Source: CAYFNF01 sp964344485 (GTDB lineage: Bacteria; Patescibacteriota; Patescibacteriia; UBA9570; XYC2-FULL-38-9). From it: a stretch of 64,000 nt of DNA. The stretch's first letter is position 1. Every line of letters begins with the position of its first letter. The notes below the pieces were generated by a model. The model saw nothing but the letters and a program-made list of their open reading frames with translations, was not told the DNA's origin and did no database searches. The DNA lies in contig CAYFNF010000002.1 in the NCBI GenBank assembly GCA_964344485.1, positions 186,001 through 250,000 on the forward strand, given 5' to 3'. Of this stretch, positions 1 to 9,217 are shown in pieces. The translations under genes and the position numbers were made by a program.

Positions 1-754
1 GAAAGTGTAACTGACTCTGTGTTCCAAACCCTAATCCCCTTCCCCAAAATGATCCTGAACCGATTGCCACAATAGATTGAGAGATATTATATCCTGCTCC
101 AAGCGGATCATTCTCTGCATGCAGGAACGTGGTCAAGCGTTCTTTCTGATAGTCTTGAAAGATAAAAAACCACCCGATCAATCCGCTGACGATCACTCCG
201 GCAATCACTGTTCCGATAATCCATTTTGGTGATTTCAACGCGATAAGAAAGATACACCAGATCGAAAAGATGATGAACGCAGAACCTAGGTCGGGCTGTA
301 GAAAAATTAATCCGCACAGAATCAGTGTGACCACTCCGGTGATAGCAGCGTATTTTTTCTGTTGTAGCAGCGCTGGATCTTTTTCAACGTACGCTGCCAT
401 AAATAGAATGAACAACAACTTGACGAACTCAACTGGTTGAAATGATGCACCGCCAATAATGAACCAGCCAGTAGTGCCGCGCACTGTGGTACCAAATAGT
501 AATACAGCGATGAGCAACAGTACCGCGACTATTACATATAACGCGGCATGAGTTTTAATCACTCGATAGTTTCCAACTGTGATTGCGGCAAAACCGACCA
601 ACCCGATGATCGCAATAACTAGCTGCTTAGAAAAATGCTGCCCTATACTATACTGGGCTAATAATCCTAGTCCAATTAAAAACAGCACTGCCCCCACAAA
701 CCACCAATCAACTACTGCAGCGCTGGCTCTGCTTTTCTCAATAAACTGTCTCAT
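1..754 (-). CDS. rodA: RodA/FtsW-family SEDS peptidoglycan polymerase (partial)
   Basis: The gene runs off the left edge; its N-terminal ~251 residues are visible. The reading frame is open from the ATG at 752-754 to the edge. SEDS proteins are multi-pass membrane glycosyltransferases that polymerise lipid II. Visible signs are repeated hydrophobic helices (about residues 17-35, 45-60, 72-87, 110-120), the family stretch GTTVRGTTGW followed by FQPVEF (residues 105-110), and near the edge GRGLGFGTQSQ, which matches the conserved loop before the NFLPE region. The start lies 3 nt after the stop of the upstream membrane protein, so they form an operon. RodA is preferred over FtsW only weakly, because the C-terminus is missing. 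Confidence 0.9.
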   Translation of the reverse strand, partial: MRQFIEKSRASAAVVDWWFVGAVLFLIGLGLLAQYSIGQHFSKQLVIAIIGLVGFAAITVGNYRVIKTHAALYVIVAVLLLIAVLLFGTTVRGTTGWFIIGGASFQPVEFVKLLFILFMAAYVEKDPALLQQKKYAAITGVVTLILCGLIFLQPDLGSAFIIFSIWCIFLIALKSPKWIIGTVIAGVIVSGLIGWFFIFQDYQKERLTTFLHAENDPLGAGYNISQSIVAIGSGSFWGRGLGFGTQSQLHF

Positions 755-757
755 ATA

Positions 758-1609
758 CTAATCACTCAGTTTCCTGATAATAAGCTCTTCATTCAATTTG
801 TCAATATTCACATGCACGGTTGGCTTCAGATCTTTCGACAACTTTAGAGGCCAAAAAAATGTCACGTCTCTGGTTTCGAGTGATGATATTTCGTCGATGT
901 AAAAACTATCAATAGCTTGTATCTCATTTTCTGGATCGATCATTAAGGCCACCACCTGCGTCTGCCGATACCCCCAGATCGATTTATTCTTGATAGTGAG
1001 GCTTAGTTTAGTTTGAAATGATAAGCTCCCTTCCTCTGAGTTTATAAAATCATACTCAGCGTTTAGATACTCCCAATTCTCTTCTGGTAATTTATCAGGA
1101 CGTTGAATGCGTTTCCAAATCACATCGCCCATGACTATGCTCACTGCAGGTGCATCGTCTCCGGAGAAAGCTAAGTCTGTTTTTGTAATATACCGTTCTT
1201 GCAACGGTGCGAGTGTAATCTCCTCTGTACCTGCGGAAATTCCACCGATAAAAACTTCATACTCAATCTTAGTTGCGCCCCAAATGGTATTTGGATTATA
1301 GAGATTTGCAACCACAGAGACACTATCTTCACTATGAATAACTGAGGTAGCAAGACGCTGTTGAATGTCCTGCGGCGGATTCTTTGCATCATATCGAACA
1401 ATAGACCCACTCACAATCTGCATGATTTCGTTCGTCTGCTTAATATGCGAGAGCCAATCCACTAACTGAAATACTGCCATGCCAATCATGCACGCAGCTA
1501 CAACACCAACACAGCTCGTATAGAATATTTTAATGAGTTTTCGGTGTGTGGTTATCCAAAAACCAATCTTAAACTTGCTCTCCGAAATATTATTCTGCGA
1601 TGTCTCCAT
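758..1609 (-). CDS. Single-pass membrane protein of unknown function
   Basis: I do not recognise this ~283-residue protein. It has a short cytosolic N-terminus, one transmembrane helix at about residues 25-50 (YTSCVGVVAACMIGMAVF), and an extracytoplasmic beta-rich domain with two similar halves (each has a W-G-x-R/T-x-I/Q strand such as IWGATKIEYEV and IWGYRQTQVV). A longer frame opens upstream at 1690, but the ATG at 1609 is preferred. A promoter TTGAAG-17-TACAAT ends 6 nt before it, so the mRNA is probably leaderless. It is transcribed just upstream of the RodA-like gene, which suggests a cell-envelope role; this is inference. Confidence 0.7.
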   Translation of the reverse strand: METSQNNISESKFKIGFWITTHRKLIKIFYTSCVGVVAACMIGMAVFQLVDWLSHIKQTNEIMQIVSGSIVRYDAKNPPQDIQQRLATSVIHSEDSVSVVANLYNPNTIWGATKIEYEVFIGGISAGTEEITLAPLQERYITKTDLAFSGDDAPAVSIVMGDVIWKRIQRPDKLPEENWEYLNAEYDFINSEEGSLSFQTKLSLTIKNKSIWGYRQTQVVALMIDPENEIQAIDSFYIDEISSLETRDVTFFWPLKLSKDLKPTVHVNIDKLNEELIIRKLSD

Positions 1610-1615
1610 GTACGT

Positions 1616-1644
1616 ATTGTACCATTGTTGTGGTTTGACTTCAA
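1616..1644 (-). promoter_or_regulatory. Promoter of the membrane protein-rodA operon
   Basis: On the minus strand, TTGAAG (1639-1644), a 17-nt spacer and TACAAT (1616-1621). The -10 ends 6 nt before the ATG at 1609, so transcription should start at or next to the start codon. Confidence 0.55.
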
Positions 1645-1656
1645 TTATGTTATGAT
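1628..1656 (+). promoter_or_regulatory. Divergent promoter for the small coiled-coil membrane gene
   Basis: TTGTGG (1628-1633), 17-nt spacer, TATGAT (1651-1656). It overlaps the oppositely oriented promoter, so the two transcription units may compete. It would give a leader of about 35 nt before the ATG at 1700. Confidence 0.4.
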
Positions 1657-1699
1657 CATAACGCGATAAAAAAACAAAATTATTAATCATACATATTAT

Positions 1700-1996
1700 A
1701 TGTACGATACAAGCGTCGATGTTATGTACGGAGTGATATCACTCTGCATACTCATTTTTACCGGTTTTTTAGTATGGATGATGTATTACGTAGTACAAAT
1801 ATTGAAGCAAGGGAACGAAGTTATCACAGAAATCCGTGAAAAAATCGTAGAATTTGAAGAAGCGCTCGCAAGTATTAAAGAGAAAGTGATTACATCAGCG
1901 ACCTCGATCTCATTTATTGCATCACAGATTAGTACTGTAGTGGATGCGGTAAAAGCAAAGAAAGCCACACCGAAGCGTACGAGTAAGAAAAAATAG
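1700..1996 (+). CDS. Small membrane-anchored coiled-coil protein
   Basis: A 98-residue protein with one N-terminal transmembrane helix (about residues 11-34), then a charged heptad-like region (residues 38-85) and a Lys/Thr/Arg-rich tail ending in KRTSKKK. This is the general shape of DUF948-like small membrane proteins, but no specific family can be assigned. An alternative start is Met9 at 1724. It ends in TAG directly before a strong terminator, so TAG acts as a real stop here. Confidence 0.65.
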   Translation: MYDTSVDVMYGVISLCILIFTGFLVWMMYYVVQILKQGNEVITEIREKIVEFEEALASIKEKVITSATSISFIASQISTVVDAVKAKKATPKRTSKKK

Positions 1997-2005
1997 CTCT
2001 ATAAG

Positions 2006-2036
2006 AAAACACCGCGTTCGAATGCGCGGTGTTTTT
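2006..2036. terminator. Bidirectional intrinsic terminator
   Basis: AAACACCGCG and CGCGGTGTTT pair as a 10-bp stem around an 8-nt loop, followed by T-rich sequence on the plus strand and on the minus strand. It separates two convergent genes, and the last codon of the minus-strand gene lies inside it. Confidence 0.85.
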
Positions 2037-2481
2037 ATTTCTGAGATTTGTCCTCTTTTATCGCGTCTATGATTCGTGAATCCTCTCGAAGATTTTGCCA
2101 ATATAGCACATGGTCAGAGTTGAGAACCATACTATTCTGCGGTTGGTGCAGCTCCTCTCCAGCATGAATTAATGTAAACTGTGTGGATGGCTCTGTTTCT
2201 GAATCTGTACTAACCTCAGACCATTCTTGAATCTAATAGACATAATGGAGTTGAAGATAAGAGCGAGAGAGTGGTTCTAGTTGTCCGATGTAGACCTGCC
2301 CGTTCGTTAGGAACACTACTTGATACGTAGTGTCCGGAATCGTCTGTTGAAATTGTCTCTGCTGAAGTATTAAGATCGCCCCGAATATAATGACCGCACA
2401 CGCAATAACCGCATACGGTAAAAAAAGAATATCAAATCGGGGTTGCGTGTTTTTCTTTTTTGTGGAACTATTTCTTCCCAT
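2035..2481 (-). pseudogene. Small membrane protein interrupted by an in-frame amber codon
   Basis: The first 82 codons (to 2236) encode a Lys-rich N-terminus, one transmembrane helix (about residues 17-40) and a domain beginning QVVFLTNGQVYIGQL. The TAG at 2233-2235 is followed in the same frame by 65 more sense codons, beginning IQEWSEVS and containing HAGEELHQPQNSMVLNSDHV, up to TAA at 2035-2037. From memory, uninterrupted Patescibacteria relatives have a YY-(I/L)-Q step at this place and a downstream GNELHGPED-like block, so the TAG probably replaces a tyrosine codon. It could be a nonsense mutation, a consensus error or readthrough. Function is unknown. Confidence 0.65.
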
Positions 2482-2525
2482 ACCTTTATAATCAAGTGTA
2501 GAAATGATATCATAGTTCTACCATT

Positions 2526-5500
2526 ATGTCATTTGTCCACCTTCATACTCATAGCCATTATTCTCTACTTGACGGTGTTCCAAAAATTCCTGAGCTGATC
2601 GATAGAGTAAAGCAACTCAAAATGCCGGCAATCGCCTTAACTGACCATGGAAATCTCTATGGTGCTATTGAATTTTATCAGCAAGCGAAGAAACGTGGCG
2701 TCAAACCGATCATCGGTGTAGAAGCGTATCTGGCTCCGTCTTCGATGCATGAGCGCACACCAAAGGAGCGACCGTTCCACATCGTACTACTAGCCGAGAA
2801 TAATACTGGATATGAAAATCTCATAAAGCTAGTGACCACTTCACACTTAGAAGGATTCTACCAGAAGCCCAGGATTGATCTGGATCTCCTGCAACAGCAT
2901 TCAGACGGTCTAATCGCTCTCTCTGCGTGCCTGGCTGGAGAGATCCCACGCACTATACTTACTAAAGGATATGAAGATGCAGTGGAGGTCGTAAAAAAAT
3001 ATTTGAATATCTTCGATACAGATCACTTTTATTTAGAGGTACAGCACAAGCCCAGCACTCCTGAACAACAACAAGTAAACGACGTATTACTTCAACTGCA
3101 CAATGACCTGGGAGTAAAATTAGTTGCAACCAATGATACGCATTACATCGACCCGTCAGATAATGAAGCACAAGACGTGCTGGTCTGCATCCAAACTAAA
3201 CAGCTGCTCTCTGAAGAGAATCGCCTATCCATGCGTAATGAAGATTACTCATTACGCCCACCGCAAGAGATGCAAGAACTGTTCAGTGCATATCCTGGAG
3301 CAATTCAGAATACTATAGAAATAGCTGAGCGAGTACAGGTTGACCTAGAATTCGGAAAAATACAGATGCCGTACTATCATCTACCAGAAGGCGCTACTCC
3401 AGAGCAAGAGCTACGAACACTTTGTGAGAATGGATTACAGAAGCGGTATGGGAACATCACTGATGAAGTGCAGAAACGATTAGAGTATGAGCTAGAGATA
3501 ATCAATAAAACCGGTTTTGCTTCGTACTTCCTGATTGTGCAAGACTTTATTAATTGGGCGAAAGAGAAGGGAGTTGCAGTTGGACCTGGGCGTGGTTCAG
3601 CAGCTGGTTCCCTGGTGTCTTTCTTAACTAACATCACTGATATCGATCCTATAAAATATCAACTGCTCTTTGAGCGCTTCTTAAACCCAGAACGCGTCTC
3701 TCAACCTGATATTGATACAGACTTTGCGGATATTCGCCGTGATGATGTGTTGCGATACGTTGAAGAGAAGTACGGAAAGGATCATGTTGCGCAAATTATC
3801 ACGTTTGGAACTATGGCAGCACGCGCTGTCGTTCGAGACGTCGGTCGTGTATTAGGTCTATCGTATGGATATTGTGATCGCATCGCTAAGCTCATACCGA
3901 TGTTTACTTCATTGGAACAAGCACTGAAAACCGTTCCAGAGCTATCGGAGATTATTGACAATGACCCAGACGCAGAACGCCTCATGACTATTGCGAGAAA
4001 ATTAGAAGGAGTAGTCCGACATACATCAACGCATGCATGTGCAGTGGTAATCACTAAAGATCCACTCACTACTACCGTGCCACTGCAATACGTCGACCAG
4101 GAAGATAAAACCATAGTCACACAATACTCAATGAATCCTATTGAGTCTCTGGGTCTCTTAAAAATGGATTTTCTAGGATTAAAGAATCTGACGATTATTG
4201 AAAACACATTAGACGTCGTTCAAGCAACAACTAACACTGAAATCAGCATTGAGGACATACCTCTTAATGATAAAAAAACATACGCGTTATTAAAGCAGGC
4301 AAACACTATTGGGGTGTTTCAATTAGAAAGCTCTGGTATGCGCCGCTATCTTAAACAGCTGAAGCCAACGGAATTTGAGGACATCATTGCAATGGTTGCT
4401 CTATATCGCCCAGGGCCAATGGAATTTATCCCAGAGTACATTCAAGGAAAACACGGGAAACGGACTATTACTTATCTCGATAAACGGTTAAAACCGATAC
4501 TGGAAAAAACGTATGGCATTGCGGTCTATCAAGAGCAAGTCGCAGAGATTGCGCGTCAACTCGCGAACTTCTCTTACGGTGAGGCAGATGTTCTCAGAAA
4601 AGCAGTAGGAAAAAAGATTAAATCGCTGTTAGATGAGCAAGGACAAAAATTAATCTCTGGAATGATTCAAAACGGGATTTCACAAAGTGTCGCTCAAAAA
4701 ATCTGGAACTTTATACTACCGTTTGCTCGCTATGGATTCAATCGTTCGCATGCAGCGTGCTATGCCATGATTGCCTACCGTACGGCGTACTTGAAAGCAA
4801 ACTACCCTGCTCAGTTTATGGCTGCGTTAATGACATCTGATGACGAGAATACTGATCGAATTGCAATTGAAGTAAATCACGCTGAGCAGATGGGACTAAC
4901 TGTGCTCCCGCCAGACATTAATGAAAGTTTTGCAGATTTCTCAGTAGTAAAGGACAGTCTGGAGGAGGAATCCCCGCGTATCCGTTTTGGATTGCGCGCA
5001 GTTAAGAATGTCGGAGATCATATCGTGGACGTCATCATTAAAGAGAGAAAGCAGAACGGTCCATATAAGAGTATGGAAGATCTGCTGACTCGAGTGCAGG
5101 ACAAGGATCTAAATAAGAAATCATTAGAAAGTTTAATCAAATGCGGAGCGTGCGATGCATTCACTGAACGGAACACACTGTTAATGAATATAGAATCACT
5201 ACTACATTTCTCTAAACGAACACAGGAAGAGAAACGCAGCGGACAAGGTAATCTCTTTGGGTCTGTACAAGGTTTGCAGGCCCCGGCTCTGCGACTAGCG
5301 GAAGCGCCGCCAGTCACTGACCAAGAACAACTGTCATGGGAAAAGGAACTGCTAGGCCTCTATATTTCAGGACACCCACTTGCTGATTACCGCACAACAC
5401 TCGAGCGAGACTCAATACCGTTTGAAACACTGAAAAAACATCCGAAAGGACGAGTAGTAACACTCATCGGAATGGTTACTACTATTAAGCGAGTCACTAC

Positions 5501-5912
5501 AAAAAATGGAGAGATGATGCTATTTGCAGGATTTGCGGACCATACGAGCGAAATAGAAGCTCTAGTATTTCCAAAAGTAGTCCAGCAGTACTCTACGTTC
5601 TGGCAAGAGGATGCGTTACTCAAAGTAAGAGGCAAGCTCGACGATAAAGATGGTTCGATTAAAATCCTAGTTGAAGAAGTCGAGCGCTGGAAGCCCATAT
5701 CGGAAAAAAAAGTGATTATTACCGTACCTACAGAGATTAAAAAGACAGTCTTTGAAGAGTTTCAACAGTTACTCAAAGAATCAGAAGGAGAATACGCTGT
5801 TGAATTGCACTCTGATGAAAAACAAATTGACACACGGCAAAAAATTGACCAGCAAACTATTGAAAAAGTAGAAAAGATCTTTGGACAGCAAAATGTCGAT
5901 GTGATACACTGA
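2526..5912 (+). CDS. dnaE: DNA polymerase III subunit alpha
   Basis: A 1128-residue replicative polymerase, close to the usual ~1150. The N-terminal PHP domain starts HLHTHSHYSLLDG (about residues 5-17) with TDHGN at ~39-43. The C-family polymerase core carries GPGRGSAAGSL (~352) and the catalytic aspartates in PDIDTDF (~393-399), then ARAVVRDVGRVLG. A helix-hairpin-helix region and an OB-fold (VVTLIGMVTTIKRV, ~978) follow. It catalyses chromosome replication as part of the Pol III holoenzyme. It lies between the two amber-interrupted genes but has no internal stop itself. Confidence 0.97.
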   Translation: MSFVHLHTHSHYSLLDGVPKIPELIDRVKQLKMPAIALTDHGNLYGAIEFYQQAKKRGVKPIIGVEAYLAPSSMHERTPKERPFHIVLLAENNTGYENLIKLVTTSHLEGFYQKPRIDLDLLQQHSDGLIALSACLAGEIPRTILTKGYEDAVEVVKKYLNIFDTDHFYLEVQHKPSTPEQQQVNDVLLQLHNDLGVKLVATNDTHYIDPSDNEAQDVLVCIQTKQLLSEENRLSMRNEDYSLRPPQEMQELFSAYPGAIQNTIEIAERVQVDLEFGKIQMPYYHLPEGATPEQELRTLCENGLQKRYGNITDEVQKRLEYELEIINKTGFASYFLIVQDFINWAKEKGVAVGPGRGSAAGSLVSFLTNITDIDPIKYQLLFERFLNPERVSQPDIDTDFADIRRDDVLRYVEEKYGKDHVAQIITFGTMAARAVVRDVGRVLGLSYGYCDRIAKLIPMFTSLEQALKTVPELSEIIDNDPDAERLMTIARKLEGVVRHTSTHACAVVITKDPLTTTVPLQYVDQEDKTIVTQYSMNPIESLGLLKMDFLGLKNLTIIENTLDVVQATTNTEISIEDIPLNDKKTYALLKQANTIGVFQLESSGMRRYLKQLKPTEFEDIIAMVALYRPGPMEFIPEYIQGKHGKRTITYLDKRLKPILEKTYGIAVYQEQVAEIARQLANFSYGEADVLRKAVGKKIKSLLDEQGQKLISGMIQNGISQSVAQKIWNFILPFARYGFNRSHAACYAMIAYRTAYLKANYPAQFMAALMTSDDENTDRIAIEVNHAEQMGLTVLPPDINESFADFSVVKDSLEEESPRIRFGLRAVKNVGDHIVDVIIKERKQNGPYKSMEDLLTRVQDKDLNKKSLESLIKCGACDAFTERNTLLMNIESLLHFSKRTQEEKRSGQGNLFGSVQGLQAPALRLAEAPPVTDQEQLSWEKELLGLYISGHPLADYRTTLERDSIPFETLKKHPKGRVVTLIGMVTTIKRVTTKNGEMMLFAGFADHTSEIEALVFPKVVQQYSTFWQEDALLKVRGKLDDKDGSIKILVEEVERWKPISEKKVIITVPTEIKKTVFEEFQQLLKESEGEYAVELHSDEKQIDTRQKIDQQTIEKVEKIFGQQNVDVIH

Positions 5913-5931
5913 GGTATATTAATTTTTTTTT

Positions 5932-7131
5932 ATGACTAAAACAAAGAAGAAAGACACGCCGCATATCTCTACTACAAAAACCAAACGAAAAGCATCTATA
6001 GCGAACTCTCGCATTGAGAAGTACTACAACAAAATCGTCATCGGATTCGTTGTGCTCACTTGTATTCTCGTGTGTGCAATTGTCTACTTTTCTTTTTCAA
6101 ATACAACTATCACCGTGACCCCAGCACAGATCCAAAGCGATCTCTCATTTGTCACAAGCGTGAGTGAATTGTCAGCAACGGTCGTATTCACTGATGTTGA
6201 AGGAAGCAAAACCATTACTAATATTCAAAGTTCAGAGTCGAAACCAGCAAAAGCAACTGGAACTGTCACTATTATCAATAACTACTCTCAAAATCAACCT
6301 CTAGTAGAAACCACGCGCTTACTATCAAAAGAAGGAGTGTTATTTAGAACTCAAGAGACTGTTACAGTCCCGGCCGGAGGGTCGGTCGAAGTCCCGGTCA
6401 TGGCTGATGAAGAAGGCGCAAAAGGTAATATCGATGCATCTACGTTCGAGATTGTTGCGCTCTGGGACGGACTCAAGGACGATATCTATGCTGAAAGCGA
6501 TTCCGCAATGACCGGCGGGCTAGTTAATGTCGGCGTCGTCAGTCAAACAGACATTGCTAATGCTCAAGAAGAACTGGAAAACGATCTGACCACCCAAGCT
6601 CTGGAAACACTTAACCAGGAGATACAGGATACCGAAGGTCTACCAGCTGAACCGTATATCCCAACAAATGCATACCGTATTACCTCTGTCACAGAAGAAT
6701 CATCGGTTCAAGGCGGTGAAGAGGTCGATAACTTTGAAGTACATGCAACTATGACAGTCGCAGCAGTCGTGGTCAACAAACCGGATTTCATTACATAGAT
6801 CCAAACAAAAAGCGACGAGGCAATCCCAGAAGGCATCGCAGCAAAAAGCGCAATCGTGTTAAGCGAAGTACAAGGCACTGTCGGTGAATTGGAGCTCGAC
6901 AATACCGAAGCAGAAGTCACGTTCTCTATCACCATACCAACAATTATTGACGAGGAGAATGAAGTATTGAACGCTGAGTCGCTCACCAATATGTCAGCGC
7001 AAGAAGTGGATGCCTATCTCACTGCATTTGATGAAATCCAGGCAATACAAGTAGAGTTCTCTCCATTTTGGGTCACACGCACACCGAGCTTATCAAAGAA
7101 TATCACTGTTGATATTGCGCGCACGCAGTAA
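5932..7131 (+). pseudogene. Baseplate J-like membrane protein interrupted by an in-frame amber codon
   Basis: The frame opens at 5932 and carries a Lys/Thr-rich cytosolic start, one transmembrane helix (about residues 37-58) and extracytoplasmic repeats. The segment GTVTIINNYSQNQPL followed by VTVPAGGSVEVPV resembles the baseplate J-like proteins common in Patescibacteria. TAG at 6796-6798 is codon 289. The same frame then continues 110 codons (IQTKSDEAIPEGIAAK onward) to TAA at 7129-7131, restoring a 399-codon protein. Both halves keep a coding character. It begins 19 nt after dnaE and may be co-transcribed. A cell-surface role is inferred from topology only. Confidence 0.7.
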
Positions 7132-7133
7132 TC

Positions 7134-7161
7134 TTGACAAAGTTCATATACCGATTACACT
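7134..7161 (+). promoter_or_regulatory. Promoter of the thrS T-box transcript
   Basis: TTGACA (7134-7139), 16-nt spacer, TACACT (7156-7161). It starts just after the previous stop codon and places transcription start near 7168, at the beginning of the T-box leader. Confidence 0.65.
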
Positions 7162-7167
7162 GTAACT

Positions 7168-7366
7168 ACAGAACGCATTCCTAGTGATGCCCTTACAGAG
7201 AACAAGAGGCGTAGGCTGAGACCTCTTCAAGGTAGTACACTAGTAATACCATCTGGTCCATGCACAGTATGCTGGAACAATAGAACACGGTTTCAATAAG
7301 CGCTCATCAGTAATGATGAGAAATTGGGTGGAACCGCCCTTCAGGGTCCCAATACAGGGGCTTTTT
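7168..7366 (+). promoter_or_regulatory. T-box riboswitch upstream of thrS
   Basis: The leader has the T-box hallmark GGGTGGAACCGC at about 7325-7337, ahead of a terminator in which GCCCT pairs with AGGGGC followed by TTTTT (to ~7366). Upstream elements include a Stem I base (CTAGTG pairing with CACTAG), an internal hairpin (AAGAGG/CCTCTT) and a hairpin CTCATCA-GTAA-TGATGAG. In the known mechanism, uncharged tRNA pairs with the specifier and the antiterminator bulge and permits read-through. Here the cognate should be tRNA-Thr. I could not place the specifier codon with certainty. Confidence 0.88.
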
Positions 7367-7394
7367 ATGTATAAATAAGTAATAAATGTATCAT

Positions 7395-9158
7395 ATGGCA
7401 GATGAACAGTTAGAAAAAATACGCCACTCTATATCTCACTTGATGAGTATGGCAGTGCAAGAGCTCTATCGGGATGTCGGATTAGGAGTCGGGCCAGTAA
7501 TCGAGGATGGTTTTTATCAAGACTACGGCCTTCCCGAAAGCATCTCGGAAGATCTCTTTCCAAAGTTGGAAAAGCGCATAAAAGAGATGATCGCGCAAGA
7601 GATTGACTTTGTTCAGCATGATATTCTTGCTGATAAAGCATTAGATGAGTATAAAGATGATCCGTACAAGACCGAGTTGATCAAGGAATTACAGTCGCAA
7701 GGGAAACGTAAAGTCAGCTTTTATAAGTCAGATTGGTTTGAGAATCTCTGTAGCGGTCCGCACGTTGAAAATACTCGTGAAATAGACCCAGAAGCATTTG
7801 CATTAACAAAAGTTGCTGGCGCATATTGGAAAGGTGATGAGAACAGAGATATGCTCACGCGTATCTATGGTGTGGCATTTCACAACAAAAAAGAGTTAGA
7901 TGAATACTTTGAACGACTGGAGCAAGCCAAGAAGAGGGATCATAGAAAGCTTGGTAAGGATCTCGACCTGTTTACGTTTTCCGAGGTAGTCGGAAAAGGC
8001 CTACCGATGTTCACAGAGCGAGGTGCAACCATACGTCGTGAATTAGAACGCGCTATTACTGACGAAGAGATTCGTCGAGGATACAAACATGTCTGCACGC
8101 CGGATCTTGCAAATGTGGACCTGTATCGTAAGTCAGGACATTACCCGTACTACAAAGACAGTATGTATGCACCCATAACAGTGGATGATGAAGAGATTAT
8201 CCTACGACCAATGTCGTGCCCACATCACTTCATGATGTTTGACGATCGTCCTCGAAGTTATCGCGAGCTTCCACTGCGCATTGCAGAATTAGCAAAACTC
8301 TATCGATATGAAAAATCCGGCGAGCTCTCTGGCTTAATGCGTGTACGTGGATTCTGCTTGGCAGATTCTCACATATTCTGTACTGAGGATCAGGTTAAAG
8401 ACGAAGTCAAGGGAGTGATAGACCTGATTGAGTACTTCGCCACTGTCTTTGGCTTAGAGCGAGGGAAAGACTATACGTACCGCCTCTCGCTTGGAGATCG
8501 CGACAACGAAGAGAAGTACTACAAAAACGACAAGATGTGGGATATAAGCGAGGAGGCGTTACGACAAGCATTACAAGAGATCGACGCACCGTACTATGAA
8601 GCTGAACATGAAGCAGCGTTTTACGGGCCGAAGATCGATATTCAGATGAAGAACGTTCTCGGCAAAGAAGAGACGGCATTTACTGTTCAGTACGACTTCT
8701 GCTTGCCTGAACGGTTTGGTGTAACGTACGTTGATGACAAAGGAAAAGAACGTCAACCAGTTGTCGTACATCGTTCATCCATTGGCGCAATTGAGCGAAC
8801 TATTGCTTTCTTAATTGAATTCTATGCAGGAGAATTTCCACTCTGGCTCTCCCCTGCTCACGTTGCCGTATTATCAGTTGGAGCTGATCATAAAGAGTAT
8901 TGTTCAGAGTTATCGAAACGATTTATGGAAAATGGATTGCGTGTTGACTTGGATATCTCGAATGAGACTGTGGGAAACAAGATTAGAAAAGCATCGAAGT
9001 TAAAGACTCCGTATATCTTAGTGATTGGAGACAAGGAGATGGACTCTGATAACCTAATGGTACGAAAGCGGGGTGAAAAGGAAGTTGTAGAGATTGCTGA
9101 AGCAGAGTTTATTAAGCAGGCACAACAGATTATTTCAGAAAAATCACTGGAGTTGTAA
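7395..9158 (+). CDS. thrS: Threonine--tRNA ligase without TGS domain
   Basis: Class II synthetase of 587 residues that charges tRNA-Thr. It begins directly in the editing-like N2 region (IRHSISHLMSMAVQEL) and lacks the ~60-residue TGS domain of typical ~640-residue bacterial ThrRS. The catalytic core has RPMSCPHHFMMF, which supplies zinc ligands Cys and His, and the motif-2 region YRYEKSGELSGLMRVRGF. The C-terminus is an anticodon-binding fold (AVLSVGADHKEY onward). An in-frame ATG lies 9 nt upstream at 7386; MADEQ is preferred by family resemblance. There is no clear Shine-Dalgarno. Expression should follow the T-box. Confidence 0.96.
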   Translation: MADEQLEKIRHSISHLMSMAVQELYRDVGLGVGPVIEDGFYQDYGLPESISEDLFPKLEKRIKEMIAQEIDFVQHDILADKALDEYKDDPYKTELIKELQSQGKRKVSFYKSDWFENLCSGPHVENTREIDPEAFALTKVAGAYWKGDENRDMLTRIYGVAFHNKKELDEYFERLEQAKKRDHRKLGKDLDLFTFSEVVGKGLPMFTERGATIRRELERAITDEEIRRGYKHVCTPDLANVDLYRKSGHYPYYKDSMYAPITVDDEEIILRPMSCPHHFMMFDDRPRSYRELPLRIAELAKLYRYEKSGELSGLMRVRGFCLADSHIFCTEDQVKDEVKGVIDLIEYFATVFGLERGKDYTYRLSLGDRDNEEKYYKNDKMWDISEEALRQALQEIDAPYYEAEHEAAFYGPKIDIQMKNVLGKEETAFTVQYDFCLPERFGVTYVDDKGKERQPVVVHRSSIGAIERTIAFLIEFYAGEFPLWLSPAHVAVLSVGADHKEYCSELSKRFMENGLRVDLDISNETVGNKIRKASKLKTPYILVIGDKEMDSDNLMVRKRGEKEVVEIAEAEFIKQAQQIISEKSLEL

Positions 9159-9159
9159 C

Positions 9160-9188
9160 TTGACTTTTTACAACTTTTATGATATTCT
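9160..9188 (+). promoter_or_regulatory. Promoter of the 9.2-kb orphan gene
   Basis: TTGACT (9160-9165), 17-nt spacer, TATTCT (9183-9188), only a few bases after the thrS stop. This shows the next gene has its own transcription start, giving a ~23-nt leader. Confidence 0.65.
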
Positions 9189-9217
9189 TTAGTGGTTAAT
9201 AATTCATAGCATAAAAT

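Noticed and set aside
2035..7131. TAG reassigned as a sense codon throughout the genome
   Set aside because: TAG is the natural last codon of several genes here (e.g. 1994-1996 before a terminator, 52816-52818, 54773-54775), and large genes such as dnaE contain none internally.
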